A stretch of 64,000 nt of DNA from Cryptomeria japonica (taxonomy: Eukaryota > Streptophyta > Pinopsida > Cupressales > Cupressaceae), in NCBI RefSeq assembly GCF_030272615.1, contig NC_081407.1, forward strand, positions 153,283,048 to 153,347,047, given 5' to 3'. The notes beneath the pieces were generated by a model that searched no databases, was not told where the DNA came from, and saw only the letters and a list, made by a program, of their open reading frames with translations. Positions 34,393-44,829 of the stretch are shown piece after piece (position 1 is the first letter of the stretch; each line of letters opens with the position of its first letter). Both the position numbers and the translations under genes were made by a program.

Positions 34393-35000
34393 CTCATGGT
34401 CTTAGTCATAAAATTTTTGATGAAATTTTGGTAAAAACTAGCCAATCCATGAAATGATCTTACCTCTCCAATGCTTTCTGGTTTAGGCCACTCAACAATT
34501 GCTTTTACTTTCTCAGGGTCCATCTTCAAACCATCCTCAGATATCACAAATCCCAAATCCCAAATAGACTAACTCATCCTTCATGAAAGTACACTTCTTA
34601 ATATTGATCAACAACTTTTCTTCTATCAACCTCTACAAAACTTGTCTCAACTGCAACAAATGCTCCCCTTTTGTCATATTGAAAATCAGAATGTCATCCA
34701 AATATACAATAACAAACTTACCCAATAATTTCTTCAATACCTCATGAAAGTACTCGGTGCATTAGTTAACCCAAAAGGCATCACCAACCATTCATACAGT
34801 CCTTCATTTATCTTGAATGTTGTCTTCCACTCATCTCCTTCTCTGATCATGATTTGATGATATCCACTTTTCAAATCTATCTTTGTAAAGTATTTGGCCC
34901 CACTCAAATAGTCCATTATGTCATCCATCGTAGGTAAAGGAAATTGGTATTGCATTGTGATCTTGTTTATTTCTCTAGAATCAACACACATTCTCCACTT
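34393..35000 (-). pseudogene. Gypsy-2 reverse transcriptase
   Basis: [27 protein letters not shown] and [19 protein letters not shown] (34991-34734), then FVIVYLDDILIFN, KCTFMKDELVYLGFVISEDGL and the MDPEKVKAI segment up to the Gypsy-3 insertion (34393). Stops at ~34998, 34732 and 34600. YLDD is intact. Confidence 0.9.
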
Positions 35001-36960
35001 TTAATTCTTCTTAGGTGCTAATACTATTTGTACTGCATAAGGGCTCAGAATTTCCCTACTCAAACCTTTCTTCAATAGCTTTTGCACTTGTCTATTCAGT
35101 TCTTCATTCTTTGCTAGTGTCATCCGGTGTGCAGCTCTGTTAGGCAAACTAGCTCTGGGAACCAATTCCATGCAATGAATGATACTTCTCATAGGTGGAA
35201 ATCCATTAGGTAAATTATCTAAAATGATGTCTTCATATTCTGTCAGCAAATCTTTTATCTCTTCCGATCGTTCCTCTTCATGCTCCAGATTCTTAGTCTT
35301 TTTAGGAATTAAGGCAAAACACACATTTGCATGTCTCAATCCATCCAAGAATTTCCTTCCATCTACCAAACAGATTCTAGCATTCGTACAGACTTCACTC
35401 TTCAAAGTTTCCTCCAAGGGCAACAAGGTTTTCTTCATCCCATTGGCCACAATAGTGCATGTATTATTCCTCCCATCATGTATTGCCTGTCTATCAAACT
35501 GCCAAGGTCTACCCAACAAAAGATGACAAATATCCATAGGCATAATATCACACAAGACTTCATCTTAATAATTCCCAATTTTGAATTTCACCAAACATTG
35601 CCCACTTACTAACAACTTATGTCCATCTTGAATCCATGCTATCTGATAAGGTTTAGGGTGTTTCAATCTCTCCAAATTCAACTTATTCACCGTCTCTTCT
35701 GAAACAAGATTATTTGAACTACCATTATTAATAAAAACTTTACAACACTTACCGGATACCTTACATCTGGTCTTGAACAAATTCTTCCTTTGCAAGGGCT
35801 CTTCATCTATCCCGGTATGACACAAAGCTCTCCTCATCATCAACAGTTCTCCATCTTCTGGTTTATTGTTTGATCTGGTGGGGTTTTCTTCCACCACTGC
35901 TACTCTTCTGGTATTCTCTATCTTGTTACACTCAAAAGAAAGATTTCCTTCTCCTCCACACTTATGGAAAGTTCCTCTAAATGTTCTCTTGTTTGGTCTT
36001 CTAAAATTCTTATTCCGGTAGCCATCTAATCCTCTCCTCTGGTAGAAATTTCTATCATCTTTCCGGTATGAATTACCTTCTTTTCTTACTTCCTTGTCCT
36101 TGTTCTGATCTGTACAGGTTCCTCTACCTTCGGTATATCCTCTTCCTTCTTGAAATCTTCCTCTGGTAAACCTTCCACCTCTCTCATGTCTTTTGTTTAG
36201 CTTATCTTTTGCCTTTAGGGCATACTGGTAAGCCTCTTCAACACTCTCTAATTTGATCAAACTGAGTTCATCTTCTATAGACACCCGCAATCCATTCAAA
36301 TATCTTGCGACTTGTTGAACTTCATCATCAACATGTCTGGATTTGATGTTCAACTTGTAAAATGCTTCGGTGCATTCCTTCACACTAGATTCCTTCTGTC
36401 TCAAATTTCTGCAACTTCTGGAACAGATTCACTTGATAATCAGCTGGCATACATTTTGACTTCAACTTAGCAATCCTTCCATCCCATGTCTTAATATTCT
36501 CTTTACCTCTTCTTTGTCTATCAACTTGCAAATGTTCCCACCAAAGAGATGCATGACCTTTCAACTAGGTACAAGCATATTTCACCTTCCTCTCTTCTGT
36601 AGTGTTTTCAAAATCAAAGTATTTATCCATCTTCAAGATCCAATCCATAAATTCATCTGAATCCAACTTCCCATCATATTTCGGTGGGGTAAAATGAGGT
36701 TTAGTATACACCCTACTCAAAACCCTCAAAAACCTTTCCTCGTCCAGATCAACCGCCGGTGGCTTTACTTGTCATGTCAAGGCTTCTTCTCCTTCATCTT
36801 CACTTACATCTTTGATGTGTTGGCCTCTTCTCTGGGTTGTCTCCGTGGCTTCCAACTAGGTTGCTATCCCTCACAATATTTCCATCACAATAAGGTCTAC
36901 ATTCCCATGTGATCCACCATTCCTAGTTCCTCTTTGTGCTATCATTTACACCAGTCCTCT
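35001..36960 (-). pseudogene. Gypsy-2 Gag and protease
   Basis: 36404-35565 is a 279-codon Gag/protease frame with an Arg/Gly-rich nucleocapsid, in which the zinc knuckle is degraded (HKCGGEGNLSFEC). The protease region reads VFINNGSSNNLV where relatives have Asp: codon 35727-35729 is AAT (Asn), so the protease active site is lost. LLGRPWQFDRQAIHDG follows in 35555-35001 together with SLPNRAAHRMT at the RT entry. One stop (35562-35564) separates the two frames. Upstream, 36405-36960 holds decayed capsid sequence with frameshifts. Confidence 0.87.
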
Positions 36961-37039
36961 ACAACTGCAGGTCAGATCCACAGTACACCACCCTACAAAA
37001 AAATCTCAAGACACGCAACCTTCGAAACAAAAACTCACT

Positions 37040-37050
37040 TTGATACCACT
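37040..37050 (-). promoter_or_regulatory. Gypsy-2 primer-binding site
   Basis: Minus strand TGGTATCAAAG beside the LTR end TACTTCA, an initiator tRNA-Met type site. Confidence 0.8.
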
Positions 37051-37192
37051 TGAAGTAGTCACTGGTTAGGATGGACCTCAAAGAGATCAATCTGGACCGG
37101 TCAGCAAGAGTAAACACAATGGAAACATAAAGATATGATGGAGGCAATGTAGAACATATTATTTTATTTCATGAAAACTGATTACAACCAAC
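37051..37192 (-). repeat. Gypsy-2 5' LTR, truncated to 142 bp
   Basis: Matches the first ~140 bp of 26141-26948 (TGAAGTAGTCAC...GATTACAACCAA) and then stops abruptly. The next bases encode Copia-2 Gag. The promoter-bearing outer part of the LTR is deleted. Confidence 0.85.
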
Positions 37193-37876
37193 CTTATTGC
37201 ATGAAAAATATTTAAAAGGAACTTTTCCTTCATACTTACTTCCATCTGTTCCTTTAGGAATTCTTCTAGAAATCAGGGCTTCCAGCTCTTCAAGTTCTCT
37301 TTCTTCTCTCTCAATATCCTCCAAATATTTAGCTTACATCTCCTTCCAATCTATCTTTTGCTTACCGGAGGCAGATGCTTTAAATGCAGTTTTGTTCTAG
37401 TAGCACTCTGATCTCTAAGTTCCTCAAGTTTAAAAGCAGTCAATTTCCCAAGTAGTGTATCTCTGGTAACAGGGGTACTTGACATTGTTTGGAGCTCATT
37501 GATTGTAGTAGCCTTCATCTTATAAGTCGGGGGTAGAACACTTAGAACCTTTGACACAATCTCATCCTCACTAACTGATCCACCATAGCATTTGATTCCC
37601 ATAACAATCTCATTTACTCTATCTATGAAAGAACTAATCTTCTCATCTTCTTCCATCTTCAAAGCTTCATACCTTACCCAGAAACCTTCAAGTTTTGCAA
37701 TTTTCACTGCCTAGTCACCTTCATAAAGAGTTTCAAGTTTCAACTAGATCAGCTTTGCATTCTCCAACTCTATAAATTTCAATAGTTTTTCATCAGATAG
37801 GGCACTTAATAATGTTTCTTTTGCTCTAACATCATTTTCAGCTTTCTTCTATTCATCAACAGGTATCGGTGTTCCA
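37193..37876 (-). pseudogene. Copia-2 Gag middle part
   Basis: 37707-37351 is an open 118-codon piece (KIAKLEGFWVRYEALKMEEDEKISSF, SEDEIVSKVLSVLPPTYKMKA, RDTLLGKLTAFKLEELR) closely parallel to Copia-1 Gag. It continues towards the zinc-knuckle start (FKYFSCNK) at ~37200. The Gag N-terminal side has stops (37708, about 37745, 37850). It is cut at 37876 by Copia-3. Confidence 0.88.
37872..37876. repeat. Copia-3 target-site duplication, left copy
   Basis: TTCCA, repeated at 44830-44834. Confidence 0.88.
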
Positions 37877-38720
37877 TGTTGGCATTCTACACTCAATGAG
37901 AATGGTTGATGTTGTCATTGATGGCAATCAACTGGTAACAGGTTTCTACTCATTCACCAGCAACACAGACATCATCTACAGGCACATTCACCAGCATCCA
38001 GATTACACCAGCAATGAAGTATACCGACACTTAGGCTGACATGAGACAAAGTTTTGTTTATGTGAATTATATTGTAATGTAATTACTTATTTGTAAGCGG
38101 ACATGATTTATTGTAAAGACTCATATATGTATGAGATCTTATTGGTCATTTTTTATATAGCATAGAGAGGAAATTATGTAATGGTATTATGTAGAAGATA
38201 GCGAAAAGATTTTGTAATAAGAAAGATAGGTTATGTGAGTGAATATCATTCACCGACATGTTTTTGGTGAAGGTTTCTGACAGAGCTTAAACTAGTACTA
38301 AATCAAGCACTGCAAATGCTATTTTGAGCAGCACATTGTATTGGATTTAACTATCCATTTTGTAGTCAGTGAGACTCTTCTATTGAGCAGTGAGCTCTAG
38401 GTTGTTGGCCTGCTTCCTGCATGTGCAGGCCCCTGTTGGAGGTAATATTTATTCATATTGGCCAGTGAGTAAATATTGTGGGTCACAAATCCCACCGAGG
38501 TTTTTCCCAGATCGGGTTTCCTTGGCAAAACATCTTGTGTTATGGTGTGCATTTATGTTGTCTTTGTTATTTCTCTTTGCTGCACTATTGCTTGTTTACC
38601 AATACATTAATTTAAGTTACAAAGTTGTAAATAAGTTCAAATATTCTATTAACCGGTTAGATACTGACTCACCCCCCCCCCCCCCTCTCAGTGTCTTTGG
38701 GACTATCATTGCATCTAACA
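37877..38720 (+). repeat. Copia-3 5' LTR
   Basis: TGTTGGCATTCTAC ... GCATCTAACA. TATA-like TATATAG at 38154-38160. A run of 14 C at 38672-38685, against 7 C in the other LTR. By eye the two LTRs differ most in their first ~190 bp (over a dozen substitutions and one ~10-bp indel), less afterwards. Confidence 0.93.
38154..38160 (+). promoter_or_regulatory. Putative TATA box of Copia-3 5' LTR
   Basis: TATATAG in a T-rich context; the 3' LTR has GATATAG at the same place. Confidence 0.45.
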
Positions 38721-38735
38721 ATTGGTATCAGAGCC
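38721..38735 (+). promoter_or_regulatory. Copia-3 primer-binding site
   Basis: ATTGGTATCAGAGCC starts at the base after the LTR end. It is complementary to the 3' end of initiator tRNA-Met. Confidence 0.9.
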
Positions 38736-38791
38736 TGGTCCTCTATTTGCAAAAGCCTAACAACTTGAGGAAGATTCTGAAACCGGTACCG

Positions 38792-39835
38792 ATGGAGAAT
38801 TTGAGAAAACAGTTGGAAGGAGCTCTTGAAGATTTTGATGCAGAAAAATTGAAGAATATCAAACTTGAAGATTATCTAAGGACTGCCAAGGAATTCATTA
38901 AAGGACTTCAGGAGAACCTGGTTATAGCACAAAATAAGAGGAAGGAACTTCGTGAGCAAATGCAGAAACATGATGATGAAAAGGAAACTCTTAGTGATAT
39001 TGTAGAGAAGCTAAGGCAAGAGAACAGTAATATGAGGAATGAAATGCACGATTTAACCATGAGGCTATGTAAGGATATTGAAGACAGGAAGAAGAATGAA
39101 GAAGACCTGACTAGAAGACTTAATGATGGAGCAAATGAAAATCTGAGACTTTTTCATGAACTTGATATGCTAAAGAAAAATCTGATTCACATGCAACATG
39201 ATAAAGAGGAGCTTATGAGACAAGTTGGGATTGTGGAAAATGAGTTTATCACTGCAATGAACACAAAGACAAATTCAAGAAAAGTTCAAAAAGACTTGAT
39301 GACATGTTGAAAAGACAAAAACCTGACGGAGACACAGTTGGACTTGGATTTGAACATGGAGAAAGTTTCGGAATTGCAAATAATCAAAGATCATAGCAAA
39401 CCGGTAAGACAACTTAATGCTTATAAATTTAATGGGAAATGTTTTAATTGCAACAAATTTGGTCATAGAGCAAACCAGTGTAGATTTAGAAATAATCAGA
39501 ATACAAATTTACCCACCGGTTAATGTTCCAAATGCAATAAAGTTGGTCATAACTTAGAATATTGAAGAATGAATGTGAAATGCTATGTTTGTGGTAGATT
39601 TGGACATTTATCTAATCAATGCAGAACACAAACTGGTCAAGGATATGGAAAAGCTATATAGAGGAATAATGTAACTTGTTATGCATGTAACAAGATTGGG
39701 CATATTGCAAAATTTTGTAGAAGCAAGACCATACCAATGAATAATCAAGGATCTAATGAGAAAGGAAAGGAAAAGGTAAATGAAATAAAGAAAGAATTTT
39801 CAAAACAATGGATTAAGAAGAGAGATCAAAGTTGA
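38792..39835 (+). pseudogene. Copia-3 ORF-A: coiled-coil protein with four CCHC zinc knuckles
   Basis: A single frame of ~348 codons starting at ATG 38792, interrupted by TGA 39308-39310, TAA 39521-39523, a TGA in knuckle 2 and a TAG before knuckle 4, without frameshift. Residues ~1-170 are charged, heptad-like and almost free of Pro (MENLRKQLEGALEDFDAEK ... EKLRQENSNMRNEMHD), predicting a long coiled coil. Then come the CCHC knuckles CFNCNKFGHRANQC, CSKCNKVGHNLEY(stop), CYVCGRFGHLSNQC and CYACNKIGHIAKFC. This looks like a nucleic-acid-binding Gag substitute, though a capsid domain is not evident. The upstream extension to 38390 is just LTR read-through. The function in packaging is inference. 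Confidence 0.75.
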
Positions 39836-40203
39836 TGAATCTATCTCTGCACCAATAGAACAGAGTAATACTCCACTGGTAGGAGATTCTTCATCTAACT
39901 AAGGAATAATCCTTAGGGGGTATGGCAACAAGTTGAAAATCATGCATTCTACCCACGGTTGATGATAAGAAGACACATTTCTTCTTTACTAGTAGATGTG
40001 TTAAGATTTTACTTGACTGACAAACATTTAATGCAGTTTTTGAAGAAATTTTTGGCTATAAAGCACTAGAAAACCCTCATTTCAATCCACCAAGCATCCA
40101 AGCAGTCGGAGAGCGCAAAGTTGAGCGAAGGCATCCTAAGGTGAAGTAGCAAAGTTTTTTCAAGCATTCAAGGGTTTCAAGTAAGAGGTATTTATCTTTT
40201 GAA

Positions 40204-42132
40204 ATGGCATCCTCATCCTCTGTACCTGAATTTATTGCAAATCCTACTGTGGTAGAAAGCATTAAGTGCGCTAGGCCCATATTTAAAATCATTCCCAAGA
40301 TCGCAAAGCAAGATGATTCCATCAAAGCCTTCTCTAAAATTCCAAAGGGAGTTGCTTTTGTCGAAGACCCGAGAATTTATATTCACTGCAACATAGAAAA
40401 TTTAGGGACTGATGACTTAAAGAACATGTACAATGATGTTATTACCGATGAACAAGGTTTGGTTAAACTGGAGCATAAGATTGTAGGAGACTTAGGATTT
40501 GTTGAAATTTTGAACATACCTGAATTTCCGAAGGAGGTAGGTCAGCTTGTACTAAGCAGAGTTCATGGAGAGTTTATGTGGCTAGACTCTATTTTTAAAA
40601 TCTCAAAAGAAGCAATCAAGGTAGTTACTAGTTTACCCTCAACCAGTAGTAGGCCCGAAAAAACAAAGAAGATACCTAACAAGGGTGTTATGAACCTAAC
40701 CGGAGCCACATTTGACAACATATCTCTTAGCTTAATGAAATTACTGATGCAAATGTGAGATATGTGAGCATGGTACTTGGCTATAGAGTAACTCATGCAA
40801 ACAGATTAAATTCAGTTTCTAGCTTATGTATTCATAGTGCATATGAGATGGTTAATAACAATGCTAGGATTGATATCTATGAATGGCTTAAGGATGAACT
40901 GATAGATAACCTAAAAAATATTAAGGGTGACAATAAGGGGACATTCCATTTTGGCAACCTACTTGTGTGTTTGATGCTTTACTTCACCAAAGAGATACCT
41001 GACATTGGTCATAAGGAATTTGGATATGACATCCCGATAGGAAAACAAATCATGGAAGCTATTACTGATATGGGCTCTAACAGTGATAACATTATAGCAG
41101 ACTACTTCAAAAACTTCCAAACTAAGATGAAGGCTGGAGAAAGGTTACCACAAAGCATTGTAGATAAATATGACAAGAAAATATGTTTTGTAATCAAACG
41201 TGATGAAACATGGATGGAAGTTGTTACTCCTAGAACTATTTGGATAACAAAAATGGGATATGAAGTTGATCTAAATATTCTTGAAGCATATGCTAAAACA
41301 CTTCTTGATGCACCTAAGGAACTATTTGAAGAAATTTTTGGTAGTGCTCATACCATTGAGAGTGTTGTTTCAATGCAGAAGCGGAGAAAAAGAAGAGAAA
41401 AATGCATCCAAGATGGCTAAGGATGTTAAGGAAAATGTAATGAACTTGAGTGGTATATCTGCTAGTGAACTAGAAGGATTGGAACTGGTAGCTCATGTTT
41501 CACCGGTTGTCACTTCTTCAGATATAGACAGTGGAAAAGAAGCTGAGTTCAAGAGAGTTGAAAGGAAGAAGAGGAAAACCCCATCGGTTTCCTCTCCTTC
41601 TCCCAAAAGGACTAGAACTTTAAGGAAGAAGCAGCAAGTTGTAAGGGAGCCTAAGAAAAAGCTAACTCTTAAGAAGAAACAAACTAAGACACTGAATACG
41701 CTTACACTGAGGGAACTGGTAAATGAAATAACACAAGAAGGTAATCTCCATAATGTGAGAAAATTGTATAATTCTTACAAAGATTCTGACAAGGAGACAA
41801 TGGAGGCTAGTATTATTTTGCATCTAGACATCTATAAGAAGGTTTTGATTGAAGTTGTAGATGATCTGTCGAACGACTTGTATCTAAGATTAGAGGCTAA
41901 AAGAATGTCAGTGATGGAATTAGATAAAAAGTTAAAAGTTGAAGTATTATCGGTAGTGCACCCTGTAAATTCTAAAGAGGAAATTGATGAACTGATTTCT
42001 GAAGCAAACCGGTCAGTTTTTGTGAGTGACATCGACAGGTTAGGAGGGGGAAAGCACAAAGGATACTTTTATGACATTTTCACACATCACCACATTGCAA
42101 ATGGGGACCCCTACTCTTTTTTGCTCTTTTAG
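40204..42132 (+). pseudogene. Copia-3 ORF-B: ~640-residue protein of unknown function
   Basis: Starts at ATG 40204 (MASSSSVPEFIANPTVVES). Frame 40204-40758 shifts by one base near 40731-40738 into 40755-41420, then again near 41395 (an A-rich stretch) into the frame ending 42132. Without those two shifts it would be one protein. N-terminal half: mixed alpha/beta with WLDSIFKISKEAIKVVTSLPS, YEWLKDELIDNL and FHFGNLLVCLMLYFTKEIP. The middle is very Lys/Arg-rich (KRVERKKRKTPSVSSPSP ... KKKLTLKKKQ), like a nuclear localisation segment. C-terminal part is acidic-helical. I recognise no enzyme motif. The layout recalls uncharacterised ORFs of plant LARD elements, but I cannot name a family. Confidence 0.7.
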
Positions 42133-42439
42133 AGTGGTTGTCTTAGTTTAGCCACCTAGCTTAGCAGTAGTTTTGGAGCTTTTAACCTCTTACTTGAGAG
42201 AAGGTGCAATGCACTTTCTAGGTCATGTCTAGGCATGAATTCCATGATGAAGGTTCAGAGTAAGAAATGCATGTAAGAGTGAAATGTGGAATATGAATCG
42301 CTTTCCTTGGATTTCTGAAAGGAAATTCAAGGGTCCCCCTAATGGTTGGGAGAGTGAAAGAGATAGCTAATGAAACTATAGACAAATGGGACATATTTTT
42401 GTTGAAAAAGAAAAGAAAGAGGAAAGCGAGAGATAGAAA
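42133..42439 (+). other. Noncoding stretch inside Copia-3
   Basis: No frame is open. It separates ORF-B from ORF-C. It could be an intergenic spacer or a small unrecognised insertion. Confidence 0.4.
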
Positions 42440-43550
42440 ATGGATAAATCATTTGCGAAGGTATACCAAAAGGACAAAGGTAAAAGCAAAATTGGTAGTA
42501 TACCTATTATAAAGATCACAGATAACATTCCTCCACCAGCACAGGATACTTCATCAATAACTTCAGATACATAGGTACATATAGGCAATCAACTGGATAA
42601 GGCAACTAAAGAAGTAACACATGATGACACTAACCCGGATTCTGAAATTATTTTCACTATGAATGTTGATACACAAGATTTTAATATTGTTGTGGATAAG
42701 GATACGTTAGAAGTTAAGGCAGCCGATGCTAAGAATAGTGAGATCTCTAAGTCACCGGCACACATTGTTGACTCTCAGAACACTGAGATACCGACAGAAA
42801 CTAAGAAACCAGAGACTGAGAAACTAGCAGATGCAGAGGTACTTACATAGACTGAAAAACCAGCAGAAGCAGAAGTAATAACATAGAGTGAGAAACTGAC
42901 AAAAAATTTAAATAAAGGGGAAACAATTGTTGGAAATAGTTAAGGCAATTGGGCAAGTATCTATTGAAAGGAAATCTATTGTAGAACCAAGCACATCCAC
43001 TGGATAATTTAGACCCACTAATGTAACAGATGTTCTTTTGGATTCAATTAAGAGGATAACAGATTGCAATGCCTTAGCATTTAAGGCTATTGATGACACA
43101 TTACCTATTTTGAAAATGATTGCACCAACCTGTAAGATAGATCACATTGATGATTCTTTAGGTAAATTGGACGCATTGTCCAAATTTATTACTGAAAATG
43201 TTCTAACCATATATAAGGTAAATGAGGAAACTGTAAAGGAAAGAGTAGATAAAGAGAAAGGTTAATTCTTTGAGAATACTATCAAAGACTGTACTGAGCA
43301 CATGGATTCATTATTACTGGTACTTAACTCAACAATTTTGGAATATAAGGAGTTGTATAGAGAAGCTTGCAAGCTTCACCACCTGACTGGAGATATTGAT
43401 GAGGAAATTAAGAAGAAACGGAAGGAGATAGATGACATTGTGGATAATATGATAGGTTCTTCGGAGCTTACCTCAGTTTTTGAATAGGAAATGGCAGTTT
43501 ATGAGGAAAAGTTAGAGAAACTAAGAAAGAGAAAGCAAGGATAAGGTTAA
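42440..43550 (+). pseudogene. Copia-3 ORF-C: acidic/helical frame
   Basis: From ATG 42440 (MDKSFAKVYQKDKGKSK) one frame runs with stops at ~42572, 42848, 42884 and 42941, then another frame from ~42930 to 43487 with stops at 43003 and 43263. The first part contains imperfect repeats of the type EKLADAEVLT / EKPAEAEVIT. The second is helical: LLDSIKRITDCNALAFKAIDD, KERVDKEKG, EYKELYREACKLHHLTGDIDEEIKKKRKEI. It may once have been the continuation of ORF-B. No family recognised. Confidence 0.55.
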
Positions 43551-43985
43551 AGGACCAGGAACTGAAACGCAAACTTGGTCCAAGATTGGACAGTCTTATT
43601 ACTCATTAGGTTGAGCTATCAAAGGCAACAATTCAAGGAGAATGGTCACCAGAGCAATAGATGCACTATCTGATCGGCATGATCCAGCATACAAAAACCA
43701 TTCTTTCTAACAATAACAAATTCATGTAGAGATTGAATCTATTTTTGGTGGACATTTTTCAACTTGTACATAACCGATTACAAGCTATTAGGTAGAACTC
43801 TTGTATTCATTGATTCTTTTTGACATCCTTTGTCATTGATGTCAAAGGGGGAGTAGTATGGAGAAAAATAAATGCACAGAGGAGATCACTTGCTCAAGGG
43901 GGGTACACTTCTTTTGGATTTAATTTTTGGATAACAGATTTGGATTTTTCTCATGAGTGTTGCCATTAATGCCAAAGGGGGAGAT
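43551..43985 (+). promoter_or_regulatory. Copia-3 3' untranslated region and polypurine tract
   Basis: Two similar blocks end in AAAGGGGGAG: one at ~43846-43855 (followed by TAGTATGG) and the other at ~43974-43983, directly before the 3' LTR (AAAGGGGGAGAT then TGTTGG). The second is the functional polypurine position. The repeated block (TTG-CATTGATG/TTAATG-CAAAGGGGGAG) is a partial tandem duplication. Confidence 0.8.
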
Positions 43986-44829
43986 TGTTGGCATTCTACA
44001 TTCAATGAGAATGGTTGATGTTGTCATTGATGGAAACCAACTAGTAACAAATTTCTACACATTCACCGACAACACAAACATCATCTACAGGCACCGGCGG
44101 GCACATTCACCGACATCTAGATTACACCGGCAATGAAGTATACCGGCACTCAGGTCGACATGAGACAAAGTTTTGTTTATGTGAATTATATTGTAATGTA
44201 ATTACTTATGTGTAAGGTGACATGATGTATTGTACAAACTCATTTATGTATGAGATCTTATTGGTCATTTTTGATATAGCATAGAGAGGAAATTATGTAA
44301 TAGCATTATGTAGAAGATAGCGAAAAGATTTTGTAATAAGGAAGATAGGTTATGTGAGTGAATATCATTCACCAACAGATTTTTGGTTAAGGTTTCTGAC
44401 AGAGCTTAAACTGGTACTGAATCAAGAATTGCAGATGCTATTTTGAGCAATACATTGTATTGGATTTAATTATCCATTTTGTAGTCAGTGAGACTCTTCT
44501 ATTGAGCAGTGAGCTCTAGGTTGTTGGTCTTCTTGCATGTGCAAGCTCCTGTTGTAAGTAATATTTATTCATATTGGCCAGTGAGTAAATATTGTGGGTC
44601 ACAAATCCCATCGAGGGTTTTCCCACATCAAGTTTCCTCACCAAAACATCTTGTGTTATGGTGTGCATTTATGTTGTCTCTGTTAGTTCTCTTTGTTGCA
44701 CTATTGTTTGTTTGTCGGTACATTAATTTAAGTTACAAACTTGTAAATAAGTTCAAATATTCCATTAATTGGTTAGACACTGATTCACCCCCCCTCTCAA
44801 TGTCTTTGGGACTATCATTGCATCTAACA
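43986..44829 (+). repeat. Copia-3 3' LTR
   Basis: 844 bp, counterpart of 37877-38720; ends CATCTAACA followed by the TSD TTCCA (44830-44834). Confidence 0.93.

Larger units (their letters stand above)
26141..37192 (-). mobile_element. Gypsy-2, chromovirus-type element, interrupted by Gypsy-3
   Basis: Left (3') LTR 26141-26948. Right (5') LTR reduced to 37051-37192. Gag, protease and RT lie at 36950-34393 and RNase H, integrase and chromodomain at 28837-26995, with Gypsy-3 inserted in RT/RNase H at 28838-34392. The primer site at 37040-37050 (minus TGGTATCAAAG) abuts the right LTR. It shares the LTR start TGCAGGAGCA-like word and protein architecture with Gypsy-1, so it is a related but distinct family. 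Confidence 0.9.
37877..44829 (+). mobile_element. Copia-3, large non-autonomous LTR element without pol
   Basis: A 6953-bp element with two 844-bp LTRs (37877-38720 and 43986-44829), an initiator tRNA-Met primer site, a polypurine tract and TSD TTCCA. The 5.27-kb interior encodes no recognisable protease, integrase, RT or RNase H on either strand. It carries three decayed reading frames: a four-knuckle coiled-coil protein, an unknown ~640-codon protein and a helical/acidic frame. LTR termini, primer site and polypurine tract match those of the Copia elements here, so a Copia element probably supplied the enzymes. The class would be called LARD or gag-bearing non-autonomous. Confidence 0.9.

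Noticed and set aside
38672-38685. Poly-C run as a possible regulatory G-quadruplex
   Set aside because: The run varies between the two LTRs (14 against 7 C), and similar shorter C runs are simply the common end of these Copia LTRs; there is no four-tract pattern.
38390-38791. N-terminal extension of the 306-codon ORF that joins the Copia-3 5' LTR to ORF-A
   Set aside because: It begins at a GTG inside the LTR, runs through the poly-C tract and primer site, and the same LTR sequence gives a 110-codon ORF in the 3' LTR. The real start is ATG 38792.
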